A stretch of DNA of 64,000 nucleotides, taken from NCBI RefSeq assembly GCF_001865575.2, contig NZ_CP017565.2, positions 1-64,000 on the forward strand, in the 5' to 3' direction. Under the pieces are notes generated by a model, which searched no databases, was not told where the DNA came from, and saw only the letters and a list, made by a program, of their open reading frames with translations. Both the position numbers and the translations under genes were made by a program. Of this stretch, positions 1 to 8,576 are shown piece by piece; within the stretch, counting starts at the first letter, position 1, and each line of letters opens with the position of its first letter. The stretch comes from Paraburkholderia sprentiae WSM5005 (GTDB taxonomy: Bacteria; Pseudomonadota; Gammaproteobacteria; Burkholderiales; Burkholderiaceae).

Positions 1-1377
1 ATGACGACAGCAGGGCAGGTAGCCACATCGCGGCAGCTGGCCTTAGCTTTGTTCGACGATGCAACCGGGCAGGACCTTCCGGTCGACACGGCGCGGTCCG
101 ACATTGGCTTCGCACGAAAGAACGTTCTCATCCGCATTATCGATTTGGGTGTTGCAGCGCGACGTCTGATCGATGCGGCGTATTTCGTCGTCGCTCAGGA
201 CGAACAGGTTCGTGATCTCTATGACGTTGAACTGGACTACTTCAAATGGCTCATGCGTTACTCGAGTCGCAACAACGCGCACCTCGAGCAGGTGATCACC
301 GAAGCTCAACGGGCCTTGATCCAGGCGACCACCGCGCCGGACGCCGACGGGGAAAAGCCGTTTGGCTCAGTGCAACTGATTGGACGCATCTCCTACTCAG
401 GCGGCCGTTTCCAGTTTCGAGTACCCCCCGATCTGATTGGCATCATACGCGGCCCAGGAAAGTCGCATTGGCTGAGCCTGCGCATCACTTCTCTCTTCAC
501 GCTCAGCTACGCGCGTGTCATGTACGACCACCTTCTTCCCTACGCGGATGACGGAGAAACAGATTGGCTTACTCTCGATGAATTGCGTTTGTGGCAAGGT
601 GCAATGGGTGCCAAGGCAAACGAGTTCAAATATTTCAAACGAGACTGGTTAGTACCTGCCATTGAACAGATCAACGAGGTTTCTGACCTGAGACTCTCGT
701 ATGAGACGCGCAATGAGCAGGGGTCTCGGAAAATCGGCCGCCTGAAGTTTCGCATTGAGCGCAAAGAGATGGCCGAGCGCATCCTTCATACCCACGAGCA
801 GGCGCAAGCGATTTATCAAACGTTGAAGCAGGAGTTCGGGTTGTCCAGCGCCCAACTAAACCAGATTGCCGCGTCGCGCGACACATACAATGATGAACGA
901 TTGGAACAGGCGATCGAGCGGACGCGTTTCAGCCTGAAATTGGGCAAGGTGTCGAAGAGCCCAGCCGGATTTTTTATGAAGGCATTGAAGGAACAGTGGA
1001 TCGTCTCCGACGCCGAGCGCCAGATGGTCGAGATTCAGAAAGACCTCGCCCTGACAGAGCAACGGGAATCGGAAGCGAAAGAGCAGATCCAGAGTAGGAT
1101 GGCCCTGCAGATAGCCGCCCAGAACGTGCACGCTCAGGACCGCATGGTCGACGAAATCCGGCGCGGCTGGGGAGCATACGAAGCCGCTACATCCAAGCAG
1201 CGGGAGGACTGGCGACGGACCTACAAAGGGACACCGGCTGGCAAGCTCACGCTACGCCGGCTGGGCATTGATCCTATGATCGACTTGGCCGAGGCAACGA
1301 TCCAGAAGTACCCCGACTTGAAAGACGGATTCGCGGGCTATGTATTCAATAGGTCGAGGCCGGGCAAGTCTCGTTAG
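1..1377 (+). CDS. repB: Plasmid replication initiator, RepB / Rep_3 superfamily
   Basis: Initiator that would bind the plasmid origin and recruit host replication proteins. The 458-residue protein has the two-winged-helix layout of Rep_3 initiators: WH1 begins with the RKNVLIRIIDLG segment near residue 38, and WH2 lies near residues 160-255 (TDWLTLDELRLW, then KRDWLVPAIEQIN and a basic IGRLKFRIER strand). A longer helical, charged tail (about 260-458) follows, which makes it longer than the usual 250-350 residues. The ATG is the first base of the window, so the promoter and any upstream iterons are not visible. It converges with the ParB-like gene. The family call is firm; the exact incompatibility group cannot be read. 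Confidence 0.85.
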   Translation: MTTAGQVATSRQLALALFDDATGQDLPVDTARSDIGFARKNVLIRIIDLGVAARRLIDAAYFVVAQDEQVRDLYDVELDYFKWLMRYSSRNNAHLEQVITEAQRALIQATTAPDADGEKPFGSVQLIGRISYSGGRFQFRVPPDLIGIIRGPGKSHWLSLRITSLFTLSYARVMYDHLLPYADDGETDWLTLDELRLWQGAMGAKANEFKYFKRDWLVPAIEQINEVSDLRLSYETRNEQGSRKIGRLKFRIERKEMAERILHTHEQAQAIYQTLKQEFGLSSAQLNQIAASRDTYNDERLEQAIERTRFSLKLGKVSKSPAGFFMKALKEQWIVSDAERQMVEIQKDLALTEQRESEAKEQIQSRMALQIAAQNVHAQDRMVDEIRRGWGAYEAATSKQREDWRRTYKGTPAGKLTLRRLGIDPMIDLAEATIQKYPDLKDGFAGYVFNRSRPGKSR

Positions 1378-1512
1378 GTCGAGTTCGATGCTGGCTTGCC
1401 GGAGGTTGCGCAGCGAACATCGTGAATTCCAGCAGGCGTCTTTCCTGTGCAGAAACTTGCCGAAAGTTGGGGCACATGGCTTTTTCTAGGAGCATCGCAT
1501 TGCGGCCGTCAA

Positions 1513-1566
1513 GTAACCATAGATCGGAAAGCGCCACTCAAAGGTGACGCGTTCCGATCTGGTTAC
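1513..1566. repeat. Inverted repeat between rep and the ParB-like gene
   Basis: GTAACCATAGATCGGAA (1513-1529) is matched by TTCCGATCTGGTTAC (1552-1566), a 15-bp stem with a two-base bulge and a 22-nt loop. It sits between two convergent genes and has no T-run, so it is not a classic terminator. It could be a bidirectional transcription stop or a protein-binding site. The rest of 1378-1617 holds no gene that I can support. Confidence 0.5.
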
Positions 1567-1617
1567 GAAAACGCTGAGACTTAACAGGCGCGCGGTTCTC
1601 AACCGGCGGCTCTCAAA

Positions 1618-2190
1618 TCAGATCAGTTGCAAGACTCCCTCCAAAACAGCGTTGATTGCTTTCTCCAGACGAGGAAGATCCGCGGACATGCGGCTCAACT
1701 GTGCGGAGTATAGCCTGATATAACCTTCCTCCTTATGGCGTGCGAGCCTCACGACTTGTTCGCGGATCGGCGCCACGAACCCGGTAGCCAGGGCCGCTAG
1801 GATCTCGTGCACCTTGAGGTCGGAACGGGCGCCAAAACTCACTGCGCGAGCGATCAAAAGCATGCGTCCAATCCGGTTTTCAATCTTCGCGAGAGCCTCC
1901 ACGGTTTCAAACGAAATGCGCTGCACGTCACCAAACGTATAGATGACTTCGTCCGGTACCTTTGCTGCGCGCAGCAACCGGCTGACGTGTGGTTTCGAAA
2001 TGCCCAAGGCTGAGGCCATTTCAGATTGCGATTCCCACATTTGCCGATTCAGAAACGAGCCGCAAAGCCGCCCCAGCATGATCATCGATGCCTTCCGCTG
2101 ACGCAGGCTGCTGTATTGAGCGAGAGCCTCTTGCTGACGTAGCGTAAGTGAATCTGTTTTCATAAATGGCTGTTTGCAAAATGAGTTCAT
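1618..2190 (-). CDS. ParB/KorB-like HTH regulator or partition protein
   Basis: A 190-residue protein with a ParB/KorB-type helix-turn-helix (QSEMASALGISKPHVSRLLRAA, about residues 55-76), preceded by a helical stretch and followed by a helical domain. It lacks the N-terminal ParB NTPase motifs (GxRR), so it resembles stand-alone ParB-HTH plasmid proteins that repress promoters or bind centromeres. Met10 (base 2163) is an alternative start. A perfect palindrome (2289-2304) lies about 100 bp upstream of its start and recurs elsewhere on the plasmid, so this protein is my leading candidate for the factor that binds it; that link is inference. Confidence 0.65.
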   Translation of the reverse strand: MNSFCKQPFMKTDSLTLRQQEALAQYSSLRQRKASMIMLGRLCGSFLNRQMWESQSEMASALGISKPHVSRLLRAAKVPDEVIYTFGDVQRISFETVEALAKIENRIGRMLLIARAVSFGARSDLKVHEILAALATGFVAPIREQVVRLARHKEEGYIRLYSAQLSRMSADLPRLEKAINAVLEGVLQLI

Positions 2191-2288
2191 GCTAACCCGG
2201 TTGCTCAGATGTCAAGGAAGCTCAAGAATTGCCAGAGTCGCGTGCGTCTCGAAGAACTTGGCATGTCGTGTGATGTCGCCGAAACTTC

Positions 2289-2304
2289 CGTCAGCCGGCT
2301 GACG
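2289..2304. promoter_or_regulatory. Perfect 16-bp palindromic operator, copy 1
   Basis: CGTCAGCCGGCTGACG, perfectly self-complementary, between the ParB-like gene and the T4SS operon. The same palindrome, perfect or with one or two changes, is at 2451, 23634, 37567 and 61919. Its recurrence only in intergenic DNA upstream of core operons suggests an operator for a plasmid-wide regulator. Confidence 0.65.
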
Positions 2305-2409
2305 CAAAAAGCTCAACATTTTGTTTTTAAATCAACGACGTGATTAAGCGCTTCCATGTAAACCATGTAACAGTCTGGATCCTATTCGCATACACTCGCA
2401 GTCGTTGCC

Positions 2410-2466
2410 CCGAAAGCTGCCCCAAAATCGTCATCATTTCGGGTTAAGCCCGTTAGCCGGCTGACG
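2410..2466. promoter_or_regulatory. Repeated element with CGAAAGCT hairpin and palindrome, copy 2
   Basis: This intergenic element has a 5' CCGAAAGCT arm, a TTTCGGGTTAAGCCC segment and the near-palindrome CGTTAGCCGGCTGACG (2451-2466). Fuller copies are at 23592, 37523 and 61877. It lies about 115 bp upstream of virB8, so it probably controls the T4SS/pilus operon. The rest of 2191-2581 contains no gene that I can support. Confidence 0.6.
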
Positions 2467-2581
2467 CGATGCATCGCCGAAGTTCTCAGCCCCGAAAGCG
2501 CCCAAAAATCGCATCTCTTTTGCATGATCCGGTTCCCGCGCGGGCTGATTCAATGGAGTCGGCCCAAATGGATCGACCGTC

Positions 2582-3283
2582 ATGCCTCTTTTCCGCAGCA
2601 AGAAACAGATCGCGCTGTCCACCGCCCCCGGCGGTTACTCCGAAGACGACCCCGAGAAGATCATCTTCGACAACGGCGCACGTCTGCGTGTCGAAGCAAA
2701 TCACTGGAAGACGTTCTGCTTCATCCTGGCGTTCATCGCGGGCGGGGCCATCTACACGCGCAATCCTGCGCCGTCGGAGGTCAAGTCCTATGGTGTGTCG
2801 GCCGATGTGAACGGCCATGCTGTCGTTACGCAACTGACGGCGTACAAGCCGGACGATCAGGCTATCCGCACCTCACTTCGTGAAACTGTGGAGCGCTGGT
2901 TCACGATCGAGCCGGTGCTTACCGATGACATCCAGACTTCTCGCATGGCCCGCAACATCAATGGCGTAAAGGCCATGATGGTCGGCAATGCCCGCAACCA
3001 GTTCGGCGACTGGATCAAGAGCGATGCGCCGTTCCAGTCGATCACGCTCAACCCGAAGCTCGTGCGGGAAGTACGCGTGACTAACGTTGCGATGCTCGAA
3101 GACTCCACCGCGGTGGTGGAATTCACGACAAGCACGACGCAATCACCGACCGATAAGCCGGTGGTGCAGAAGTACGCGCTGACGTTCCGCTACCAGATCA
3201 ATCCGCCCACATCAGAAGACGCGCTCGGTGCGAATCCGTTCGGCCTCTTCTATCCGTTGTTCTCCATCCAGAAGACCCAATGA
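2582..3283 (+). CDS. virB8: VirB8-like T4SS inner-membrane protein
   Basis: Bitopic inner-membrane scaffold of a type IV secretion system that contacts VirB9/VirB10. The 233-residue protein has a short cytoplasmic N-terminus, one membrane segment around residues 43-60 (TFCFILAFIAGGAIYT) and a periplasmic NTF2-like domain ending in the VirB8 strand pattern (VVQKYALTFRYQIN, about 198-211). It opens the long plus-strand operon; its stop overlaps the virB9 start by 4 nt (ATGA), which implies translational coupling. The start ATG follows the palindromic operator region. The family assignment is well supported by the domain layout and by VirB9 and VirB10 immediately downstream. Confidence 0.85.
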   Translation: MPLFRSKKQIALSTAPGGYSEDDPEKIIFDNGARLRVEANHWKTFCFILAFIAGGAIYTRNPAPSEVKSYGVSADVNGHAVVTQLTAYKPDDQAIRTSLRETVERWFTIEPVLTDDIQTSRMARNINGVKAMMVGNARNQFGDWIKSDAPFQSITLNPKLVREVRVTNVAMLEDSTAVVEFTTSTTQSPTDKPVVQKYALTFRYQINPPTSEDALGANPFGLFYPLFSIQKTQ

Positions 3284-4164
3284 TGATCCACTCACGCACG
3301 CTTGCCTCGTGGGTCGCGGCTTTTGCCTGCGTCACGGTGGTCTGCACGCCCGTGCTTGCTGCCAGGAAGAGCAGCGCGGTGTCGTCCACATCCTTCGATA
3401 TCGCCAATGCGATGAGCGATCCGATGAGCCCGGTGAATCCCTATAACGCCGGTACCGATCCGATCACCATGCCCGGTGACGCGCGCATGGCGGTGTTCCC
3501 GTATAGCCGCGACCAGATCTACCGCATCATGACGGCGCCGCTCAAGACGACAACGATCGAGCTGGCGCGCGGTGAGGTGCTGGCGACCGAGCCCGCGCTT
3601 GGCGATTCCGTCCAGTGGATCGTGGATACCGACGGATCGAATCACGTCTTTATCAAGCCCGTCAAGCCGGGCCTCGTCAACACGCTGCACCTGACGACGA
3701 ACCAGCGTGAATACGACATGACGCTGGTCTCATCGCCGATGGGCGGGCTTTTCTACCAGACCGTGCGGTTCAACTATCCCGGTTCGCTGATGGCCAAGGT
3801 TCGCGCGCGCGAGGATGGGAACGCAGGCGCGGCTGACGCGGGGCAGGGAGGGCCGAATGCGAACGATTCGGGCCCGCTCGGGGTATCGCCCGACAAGCTG
3901 AATTTCGACTACACCGTGTCGGGTTCGGCGCCGTTCCGGCCGGAGACCGTATTCGATGACGGCAAATCAGTCTGGCTGCGCCTGCCGTTGGACGCGCCTT
4001 TCGCGGTGCCGATCGTCAAGGATCACGGCGATATCGTCAGCCCCAACTTCATCCGTCGTGGGCCGTACATCGTCGTGCAGGAAATGGCCAATGAGATTGT
4101 CCTGCGCGCTGCCAACGACCAGGTCACGATCAAACGTGGCCGGCCCGGCATCTTCGGTTTCTGA
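3280..4164 (+). CDS. virB9: VirB9/CagX-like outer-membrane core protein
   Basis: Periplasmic and outer-membrane core component of the T4SS. A signal peptide spans about residues 1-27 (cleavage near VLA-ARK). The N-terminal part (about 65-165) carries the VirB9 pattern of alternating strands, and the C-terminal domain (about 207-290) has the signature LNFDYTVSG, FDDGKSVWLRLP and GPYIVVQEM seen in CagX/VirB9 proteins. A Gly/Asp-rich linker (about 175-200) separates them. The 294-residue length is typical. It is coupled to virB8 by a 4-nt overlap and is followed 11 bp later by virB10. A related C-terminal domain recurs twice in the protein at 6273-7580. Confidence 0.85.
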   Translation: MMIHSRTLASWVAAFACVTVVCTPVLAARKSSAVSSTSFDIANAMSDPMSPVNPYNAGTDPITMPGDARMAVFPYSRDQIYRIMTAPLKTTTIELARGEVLATEPALGDSVQWIVDTDGSNHVFIKPVKPGLVNTLHLTTNQREYDMTLVSSPMGGLFYQTVRFNYPGSLMAKVRAREDGNAGAADAGQGGPNANDSGPLGVSPDKLNFDYTVSGSAPFRPETVFDDGKSVWLRLPLDAPFAVPIVKDHGDIVSPNFIRRGPYIVVQEMANEIVLRAANDQVTIKRGRPGIFGF

Positions 4165-4175
4165 GAGCGCTCGAC

Positions 4176-5477
4176 ATGACAGGGCAAAACGGACAGCCGA
4201 CGGGCGCGCAGGCGCAGATTGTGAAAGGGAAGTCGCCCCGCAACGCGCTGATCAGCGCGGGTGTCGTTGCGGCCGTCGTGATTGCGGCGCTGGGCTTCTA
4301 CTACCAGATCAAGGAAAGCGCGCAGGCTGACGACGAGGCCAAACTGGCGAAGAAGGCCAAACAGGCGGAAGTGGTCGACAGGTCGAACAGCACCCAGGAC
4401 GTCGACAAGATCATTCAGGACCAGCAATCGGCCGCACGCAGGATTGCTGCGTCCGAGGCACGAGCTGCCGCGTTGCCTCGCGCTGCATCGGCGTCGGGGG
4501 CATCACCCATCCTCGCGCCCGGTCTGACCGCGGATAACTTCGCCGCCGACGAGCACACGCGCGAAATCAAGGCCCAGTCGGATAACGATGCGATCTACGC
4601 GTCGGCGATCTTCCGTCCCGGCGTCAAGGTGAAGGATTCTGGACCTGTGCAGGCGATGCTTCCGGCGGGCATCCTCACGCCGCAGCAGGTTGCGACGCAA
4701 CAGGCATCGGCCCAACAGGCGGCCGCAGGTTCAGCCGGTGCACAGGTCGCCGCGGCGTTGGCGGCGGTGGGCGTCGGCCCGCAGGCGGGGCGGGGCGCGG
4801 TGTCAACGACGCAGGATCGCGATGCGGCGTTCATGAAGACGGCAGCCGCGCAATCAGGCAACGGAGAGGACTTTTCCCGCGGCGGTTTTGTGGGTCAGGC
4901 GCACGGCTGCGTGCTTTCTCCTCCGCACCATATTCCCGTGCTCACCATCGAAGGGCTGAATTCCGACCGTCCCGGCACCGCAGCGCTGATGGTCGAAAAG
5001 AACGTCTACGACAGCATTCGTGGCGACTGCCTGATGATCCCGAAAGGCACGATGATCACCGCGCCCTACAGTTCGGATATCCAGCCGGGCCAGCAGAGCA
5101 TCCTTGTCGCGGCAACCGAGATGCGTCTGCCCAATGGCAAGCATGTGCCGCTCTACGGCGGGCAGGGCGCGGATGCCGATGGCGCGGCAGGCTTCTCGGG
5201 GGACGTCAACAATCACTTCCTGAAGATCTTCGGCACGTCGTTTCTCGTTGCGATCCTTCTGCGCAAGTACGACGGCGGCGAAACGTCCACGACCACGGGG
5301 CCGCTTGGTGTGACGCAGGTGGGTAGCACGGCCGGACAGGTCGCAGCGCAAACCTCGCAGTCCGTGCTTGACCGTTATAAGAACATCCCGCCCACGATCA
5401 CGACGGGCCCGGGCGAGCGCCGCTTCATGATCAAGGTCAATCGCGACATCTGCATGGAGCCATACCGCGGTGACTAG
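4176..5477 (+). CDS. virB10: VirB10/TrbI-like T4SS channel protein
   Basis: Spans the envelope and links inner-membrane energy to the outer-membrane pore. One membrane segment lies near residues 28-46 (ALISAGVVAAVVIAALGFYY), followed by a long Ala/Gln-rich periplasmic linker and the conserved C-terminal beta-barrel domain (about 245-430). Diagnostic VirB10 features are visible: GCVLSPPHHIPVLTIEGLNSD, the RGDCLMIPKGTMITAPY strand pair, and the C-terminal FMIKVNRDICM strand. The 433-residue length is normal for the family. It overlaps the next gene by 8 nt. Confidence 0.88.
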   Translation: MTGQNGQPTGAQAQIVKGKSPRNALISAGVVAAVVIAALGFYYQIKESAQADDEAKLAKKAKQAEVVDRSNSTQDVDKIIQDQQSAARRIAASEARAAALPRAASASGASPILAPGLTADNFAADEHTREIKAQSDNDAIYASAIFRPGVKVKDSGPVQAMLPAGILTPQQVATQQASAQQAAAGSAGAQVAAALAAVGVGPQAGRGAVSTTQDRDAAFMKTAAAQSGNGEDFSRGGFVGQAHGCVLSPPHHIPVLTIEGLNSDRPGTAALMVEKNVYDSIRGDCLMIPKGTMITAPYSSDIQPGQQSILVAATEMRLPNGKHVPLYGGQGADADGAAGFSGDVNNHFLKIFGTSFLVAILLRKYDGGETSTTTGPLGVTQVGSTAGQVAAQTSQSVLDRYKNIPPTITTGPGERRFMIKVNRDICMEPYRGD

Positions 5478-6276
5478 GCGAATTGTCCTGATCCTCTCGC
5501 TGGCGGCCCTGTCGTTGGGAAGTCACGCGGCGACCATCGAGAACGTCATCAGCCCGACGAGCGTCGTGCTGACGCAGGCGGGCGCGCGTTCTGTCGCACG
5601 CTTCGATGGCAAACCCGTTTTCTACTGCGGGCTGGACGCGTTCGAATCGTGGGCTGCACCGCTCGTTGGTCAGACGGTCGGCAGCAATCCCGATACGGGG
5701 ATCACGGTGTCTGTTGATGCGCGCGAGGTTTCGCTCGAGCGCCTGCTGGTGAGCAAGGGCTGGCTGCAACCAGTCGTGCTTGATGACGATGCACAGGCTG
5801 CGATCGTGGAAGGTCGTGGCGGCTGGGCGTGTGCAAGTGCGACAGCGCCGTTCGAGCTGATGCACACGAGCGTGGATCCGAAGGTGCTCGCAGGCATCGC
5901 GCTGAATGAATCGGGCTTCAATGGCCGCGCATGGCCATGGACTCTGAACGTCGCAGGGCAGGGCTATTTCTTCAGGTCGCGCGAGGACGCATACCGCGTC
6001 ATCCAGTCACTGATTGCGCACGGGCGGTGCGACTTCGACGTAGGCCTTCTCCAGATCAATTGGTGCTACCACGCGCGGCGCTTTGCTTCGCCGTGGGAAG
6101 CCCTGGCACCTGCGACCAGCATCCGCGTTGCTGAGGACATTCTCAACGAGAACTACAGCAAAACGCGGTCGGTCGCGAAGGCGATCGCTTACTACCACAG
6201 CGCCAATCCGGTTCCGGGCAACGCGTATCTCGCGCGTTTTGCGCGGCACCTTAACCAGATCCAGGCCGGCCTATGA
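5470..6276 (+). CDS. Secreted lytic transglycosylase, VirB1-like
   Basis: Would cut peptidoglycan to let the T4SS/pilus complex through the wall. GTG start overlaps virB10 by 8 nt. A signal peptide covers about residues 1-20. Residues 21-125 form an unassigned extra domain (with YCGLDAF) before a C-terminal SLT-like domain, which has LAGIALNESGFN with the presumed catalytic Glu near residue 143, then DVGLLQINWCYH and a YYHSANP segment. At 268 residues it is longer than minimal VirB1 proteins because of the extra N-terminal domain. It is one of two transglycosylases in the operon (see 7577-8008), perhaps one each for the T4SS and the pilus. Confidence 0.75.
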   Translation: MTRRIVLILSLAALSLGSHAATIENVISPTSVVLTQAGARSVARFDGKPVFYCGLDAFESWAAPLVGQTVGSNPDTGITVSVDAREVSLERLLVSKGWLQPVVLDDDAQAAIVEGRGGWACASATAPFELMHTSVDPKVLAGIALNESGFNGRAWPWTLNVAGQGYFFRSREDAYRVIQSLIAHGRCDFDVGLLQINWCYHARRFASPWEALAPATSIRVAEDILNENYSKTRSVAKAIAYYHSANPVPGNAYLARFARHLNQIQAGL

Positions 6277-7580
6277 AGTTCCACGTTTCCCGAATCGCTC
6301 TCGCCTGTATCGCGCTGCTCGTTGCGATCACGGCGCATGCCGCGAACACTGACCCATTCGATTTCGATTACGAAATTGCGGGCGGTATCGCCGAGCGTCC
6401 TGCGCTCATCTTCAACGACGGATCGAAGACCTATATCCAGCCTCGCGCCGGGCAGGTCATTTCCGCAGTCGGTGGCCATACGGAAGGCCCCTATGTCGTT
6501 GTCGATGGCACGCCCGAAACGATCACGTACTCGGTGGCCGGCCGCACTGCGAGTGCTCGCTGGACGAAGGCGAACGCGTTCATCGGCGGCGGGGCGAGTG
6601 GCGCGCTCGCCGCGTTGCGCGACGATCAGCCCGCTGGTTTTGATGGCTTCACCAATCGCCTTGTCCTCATCGGCACGCATGGTGCGCTCGAGCCGGTCCG
6701 CGCGCTCAAGGCGAGCATGCCCGTGGCCAGCTTCGTCAAGGCTTTGGCCCCGCAGGGCTGGACGGGGTCTGCACAGAAGGACGTAGACATCACGGATGCA
6801 AGCGCGTTTGCCACGCGTGCGGGCGAGAACTGGATGCAGGCGCTCGATCGCCTGATGACGCAAAGCGGACTGTACGCGGACGTCGATTTCACGTCGCGCC
6901 ACATCCGCCTGCATCGCGACGCGCCGAAGTCCGGCGCGCTCAACTACGCGGCAGGTGAAAAGTCGCAGCCTGACACCATCGCACAAACCGTGGTCGCTAA
7001 CGGGGACGCAGCGAAGCCAGACGCACCGACGGCGAGCGCATCGCTGCTGGCCGAAAATTTTGGTGCGCAGGCGATCCGCGATGGCGACGACACACACACC
7101 CAGATCCGCTTTGCATCGAAGCCTGCCCACGAGCTGACGTTCAAGACACCTGACGGGCGTTCGCTGCATCCGAAATGGAACGGCGACACGAACGTCATGA
7201 CTGTCGAGCGTGCGCAGCGCATCGTCGTCTCCGATGGTTCGAAGTCGGTCGAGGTCGGCCGATCGGCAGGGACAGTCTACGACTTCGATCAGGCGAACGC
7301 CGCCCATCTGCTCGCGGTGTTCGACAACGACGGTCACACCTATTTCAAGTTCGCGGATTCGGTTATCCAGATCCATGTGGCGGACGTCAGACACCTCGGG
7401 TCGGGTGAGCAGAAGGGCCGCTACTACATGTTCAACGGCACGTCCGAACAGTTCATCGTCACCGCGGACGGCAATACCGTGAACGTCATGCGCCGTCACG
7501 ACGTGAAGTACTTCGAGCGTCTCGCGCCGGGCGCTCCTGTCGCGCCGACGACCACTGCAACAGCGGTGGCGAAATCGTGA
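6273..7580 (+). CDS. Periplasmic VirB9-like / TcpQ-like / VirB9-like composite protein
   Basis: A 435-residue exported protein (signal peptide about 1-23, AHA-AN) that I read as three modules. Residues about 27-105 resemble the VirB9 C-terminal domain (FDFDYEIAG, FNDGSKTYIQP, GPYVVVDG). Residues about 150-215 resemble the TcpQ/PilL domain of type IVb pilus systems (FVKALAPQGW, ENWMQALDRLM, DVDFTSRHIRLH). Residues about 325-415 again resemble VirB9 (YDFDQAN, FDNDGHTYFKF, EQFIVTADG). No single known family covers this layout. It sits exactly where the T4SS genes give way to the pilus genes, which would fit a part that joins the two machines; that role is inference. Overlaps both neighbours by 4 nt. 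Confidence 0.6.
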   Translation: MKFHVSRIALACIALLVAITAHAANTDPFDFDYEIAGGIAERPALIFNDGSKTYIQPRAGQVISAVGGHTEGPYVVVDGTPETITYSVAGRTASARWTKANAFIGGGASGALAALRDDQPAGFDGFTNRLVLIGTHGALEPVRALKASMPVASFVKALAPQGWTGSAQKDVDITDASAFATRAGENWMQALDRLMTQSGLYADVDFTSRHIRLHRDAPKSGALNYAAGEKSQPDTIAQTVVANGDAAKPDAPTASASLLAENFGAQAIRDGDDTHTQIRFASKPAHELTFKTPDGRSLHPKWNGDTNVMTVERAQRIVVSDGSKSVEVGRSAGTVYDFDQANAAHLLAVFDNDGHTYFKFADSVIQIHVADVRHLGSGEQKGRYYMFNGTSEQFIVTADGNTVNVMRRHDVKYFERLAPGAPVAPTTTATAVAKS

Positions 7581-8008
7581 TGAAGGGCGCGCTTCATCTG
7601 TTCGCTGTGTTCGCGTCACTCGGATGCGCGGCCGTCGCACAGGCCGACTGCCTCGACGACGCGGCTGCCTACCGCCACATCAGTGCGCAACTGGTTCGGG
7701 CGATCGCGCAGCACGAATCAGGCATGCGCTCGAGCGCGGTGAACGTGAACAGCAACGGGACCGAAGACATCGGCCTCATGCAGATCAACTCGTCATGGCT
7801 GCCGAGACTCGCCCAGTACGGAATCCGGCGTGAGCACCTCTTCAATGCCTGTGTGAACGCCTACGTCGGAACGTGGATTCTTGCTTCGAACATCAGACAG
7901 TTCGGGCCGACCTGGAGGGCCGTGGGTGCATACAACGCGGTTTCGACGCAGAAGCAACTGATCTACGCCAACGCAATCTATCGCCGCCTGCAGCGGCAGG
8001 GGCAATAA
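7577..8008 (+). CDS. Lytic transglycosylase, PilT/IagB-like
   Basis: Small exported muramidase-like enzyme (143 residues) of the IagB/PilT/BfpH class used by type IVb pili. It has a signal peptide (about 1-23), the catalytic motif AIAQHESGM with Glu near residue 46, then EDIGLMQINSSW and the VGAYNAVS segment typical of SLT domains. It starts at ATGATG, overlapping the previous stop, and ends 3 bp before the next gene. The name PilT here means the R64 thin-pilus transglycosylase, not the retraction ATPase. Confidence 0.82.
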   Translation: MMKGALHLFAVFASLGCAAVAQADCLDDAAAYRHISAQLVRAIAQHESGMRSSAVNVNSNGTEDIGLMQINSSWLPRLAQYGIRREHLFNACVNAYVGTWILASNIRQFGPTWRAVGAYNAVSTQKQLIYANAIYRRLQRQGQ

Positions 8009-8011
8009 CCA

Positions 8012-8572
8012 ATGAATGTGACCATTGAACGCAATGAACGGGTGCGCGTGATCGCGCGTGTGCTGGCCGCACTGTCGCTGGTGGGTGTATCGGGCTGGAG
8101 CCAGGCCGCAATCGACCCCGACCAGTCGCACGTCGCTCCTCCCGCCGGTGACGGATGGCAGATCCTGTCGGCCGCCCCGTCGTCCCGCGCGACGGCAGCG
8201 AACGCGGCGCCGGCGGTCACTCCGGCCGCATCGGGCGCGGTGGCAGGACCGACCGCGTCTGGTGTTGCATCGGTGGTTCTGCCTGGCACGCCGACGACGC
8301 CAGGTGGCGTGCTAACGCTTTCCATCGCGCCGCAGGACCTCAATCTGCGCAATGCACTCGATCGCTGGTTGCAGACACAGGGATGGCAGCTCGCGTGGAA
8401 GGTCGATGACGATCTGCCGCTCGAATTCAACGCGACCTTCTCCGGTGACTTCACGTCGGTACTCACGCAGGTCATGAAAGCGACCAATCACATGCGCGTG
8501 CCCACGCGCATCTGCCGTCACACCAACAACGTCATCCGCGTGATCGCGCGCGCGGCCAACTGCCAGGACTAA
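8012..8572 (+). CDS. TcpQ / PilL-like type IVb pilus protein
   Basis: A 186-residue exported protein whose C-terminal half (about 105-186) matches the TcpQ domain: LTLSIAPQDLNLRNALDRWLQTQGWQ, then strands with DLPLEFNATFSGDF and MRVPTRICRHTNNVIRV. In thin-pilus systems TcpQ/PilL proteins assist secretin assembly. The N-terminal part is a signal sequence (about 14-32) followed by an Ala/Pro-rich linker. It is shorter than R64 PilL, and a related segment also lies inside the protein at 6273-7580. It sits 4 bp before pilN. Confidence 0.72.
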   Translation: MNVTIERNERVRVIARVLAALSLVGVSGWSQAAIDPDQSHVAPPAGDGWQILSAAPSSRATAANAAPAVTPAASGAVAGPTASGVASVVLPGTPTTPGGVLTLSIAPQDLNLRNALDRWLQTQGWQLAWKVDDDLPLEFNATFSGDFTSVLTQVMKATNHMRVPTRICRHTNNVIRVIARAANCQD

Positions 8573-8576
8573 CACC

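Noticed and set aside
1..1377. RepA/ParA-type repABC replicon
   Set aside because: The initiator has the double winged-helix Rep_3 pattern and no repA/repB pair precedes it.
6192..7640. Long minus-strand frame opposite the composite VirB9-TcpQ gene
   Set aside because: It is Arg-rich without domains and mirrors a well-supported plus-strand gene; a shadow of high GC third positions.
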